From NCBI GenBank assembly GCA_013331575.1, contig DUGD01000030.1, positions 1-5,265 on the forward strand: DNA of 5,265 nt, in the 5' to 3' direction. Source of the DNA: Candidatus Woesearchaeota archaeon (GTDB taxonomy: Archaea > Nanobdellota > Nanobdellia > Woesearchaeales > UBA525). The stretch's first letter is position 1; each line of letters opens with the position of its first letter. The notes beneath the pieces are model-generated. The model saw nothing but the letters and a program-made list of their open reading frames with translations, searched no databases and was not told where the DNA came from. Below, one piece after another: positions 5,259 to 5,265 of the stretch. The position numbers were made by a program, and so were the translations under genes.

Positions 5259-5265
5259 ATGACGC
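5259..5265 (+). CDS. Start of a probable leaderless gene (partial)
   Basis: Only ATG ACG C is visible, so the product is unknown. The case rests on the TATA box about 26 bp upstream, which would place the start site on the ATG itself. Confidence 0.35.

Noticed and set aside
4481..5260. Cys/Phe/Val-rich - strand frames opposite the zinc-ribbon gene
   Set aside because: These hydrophobic translations are the complement of an A- and C-rich coding strand. They overlap one another in several frames and have no promoter or motif.

Overview
The window reads as a piece of an archaeal chromosome of fairly high GC. The evidence is a long archaeal/eukaryotic-type isoleucyl-tRNA synthetase, a tRNA gene with no encoded CCA, and several TATA-like boxes centred about 26-41 bp upstream of gene starts. 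Some of those starts look leaderless. The lineage cannot be fixed from the sequence; a poorly sampled archaeon is plausible, but that is inference.

Left part (1-205): a short edge region that may hold the last codons of an upstream gene, then a TATA box and an intact tRNA-Val(CAC) on the + strand. Next (206-695) is a markedly AT-rich stretch coding on the - strand for a 176-residue protein with a HEPN/DUF4145-like look. Its last 12 codons and stop are read from the antisense strand of the tRNA-Val gene. It lies 8 bp after the ileS stop, so ileS and this gene probably share a transcript that runs head-on into the tRNA gene. The composition and position suggest an acquired gene inserted at the tRNA 3' end.

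Centre (704-3892): complete ileS on the - strand, 1062 codons, with HLGT and KMSKS catalytic motifs and an apparently intact CP1 editing domain. Long + strand open frames across it are codon-bias shadows.

Right part (3893-5265): a roughly 370-bp divergent intergenic region carries the ileS promoter, an extra promoter with two palindromes and a possible 27-codon ORF, and the promoter of a 298-codon + strand gene. That gene encodes a protein of unknown function with an N-terminal CxxC...CxxC zinc ribbon, an acidic middle and an extremely basic C-terminal tail. A hairpin follows its stop. Another TATA box then sits about 26 bp before an ATG at 5259, probably the start of the next gene.

Functionally, tRNA-Val and IleRS serve translation. 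The AT-rich gene and the bipolar zinc-ribbon gene are the accessory or undescribed parts. No CRISPR array, insertion sequence or recognisable multi-gene defence system is visible.
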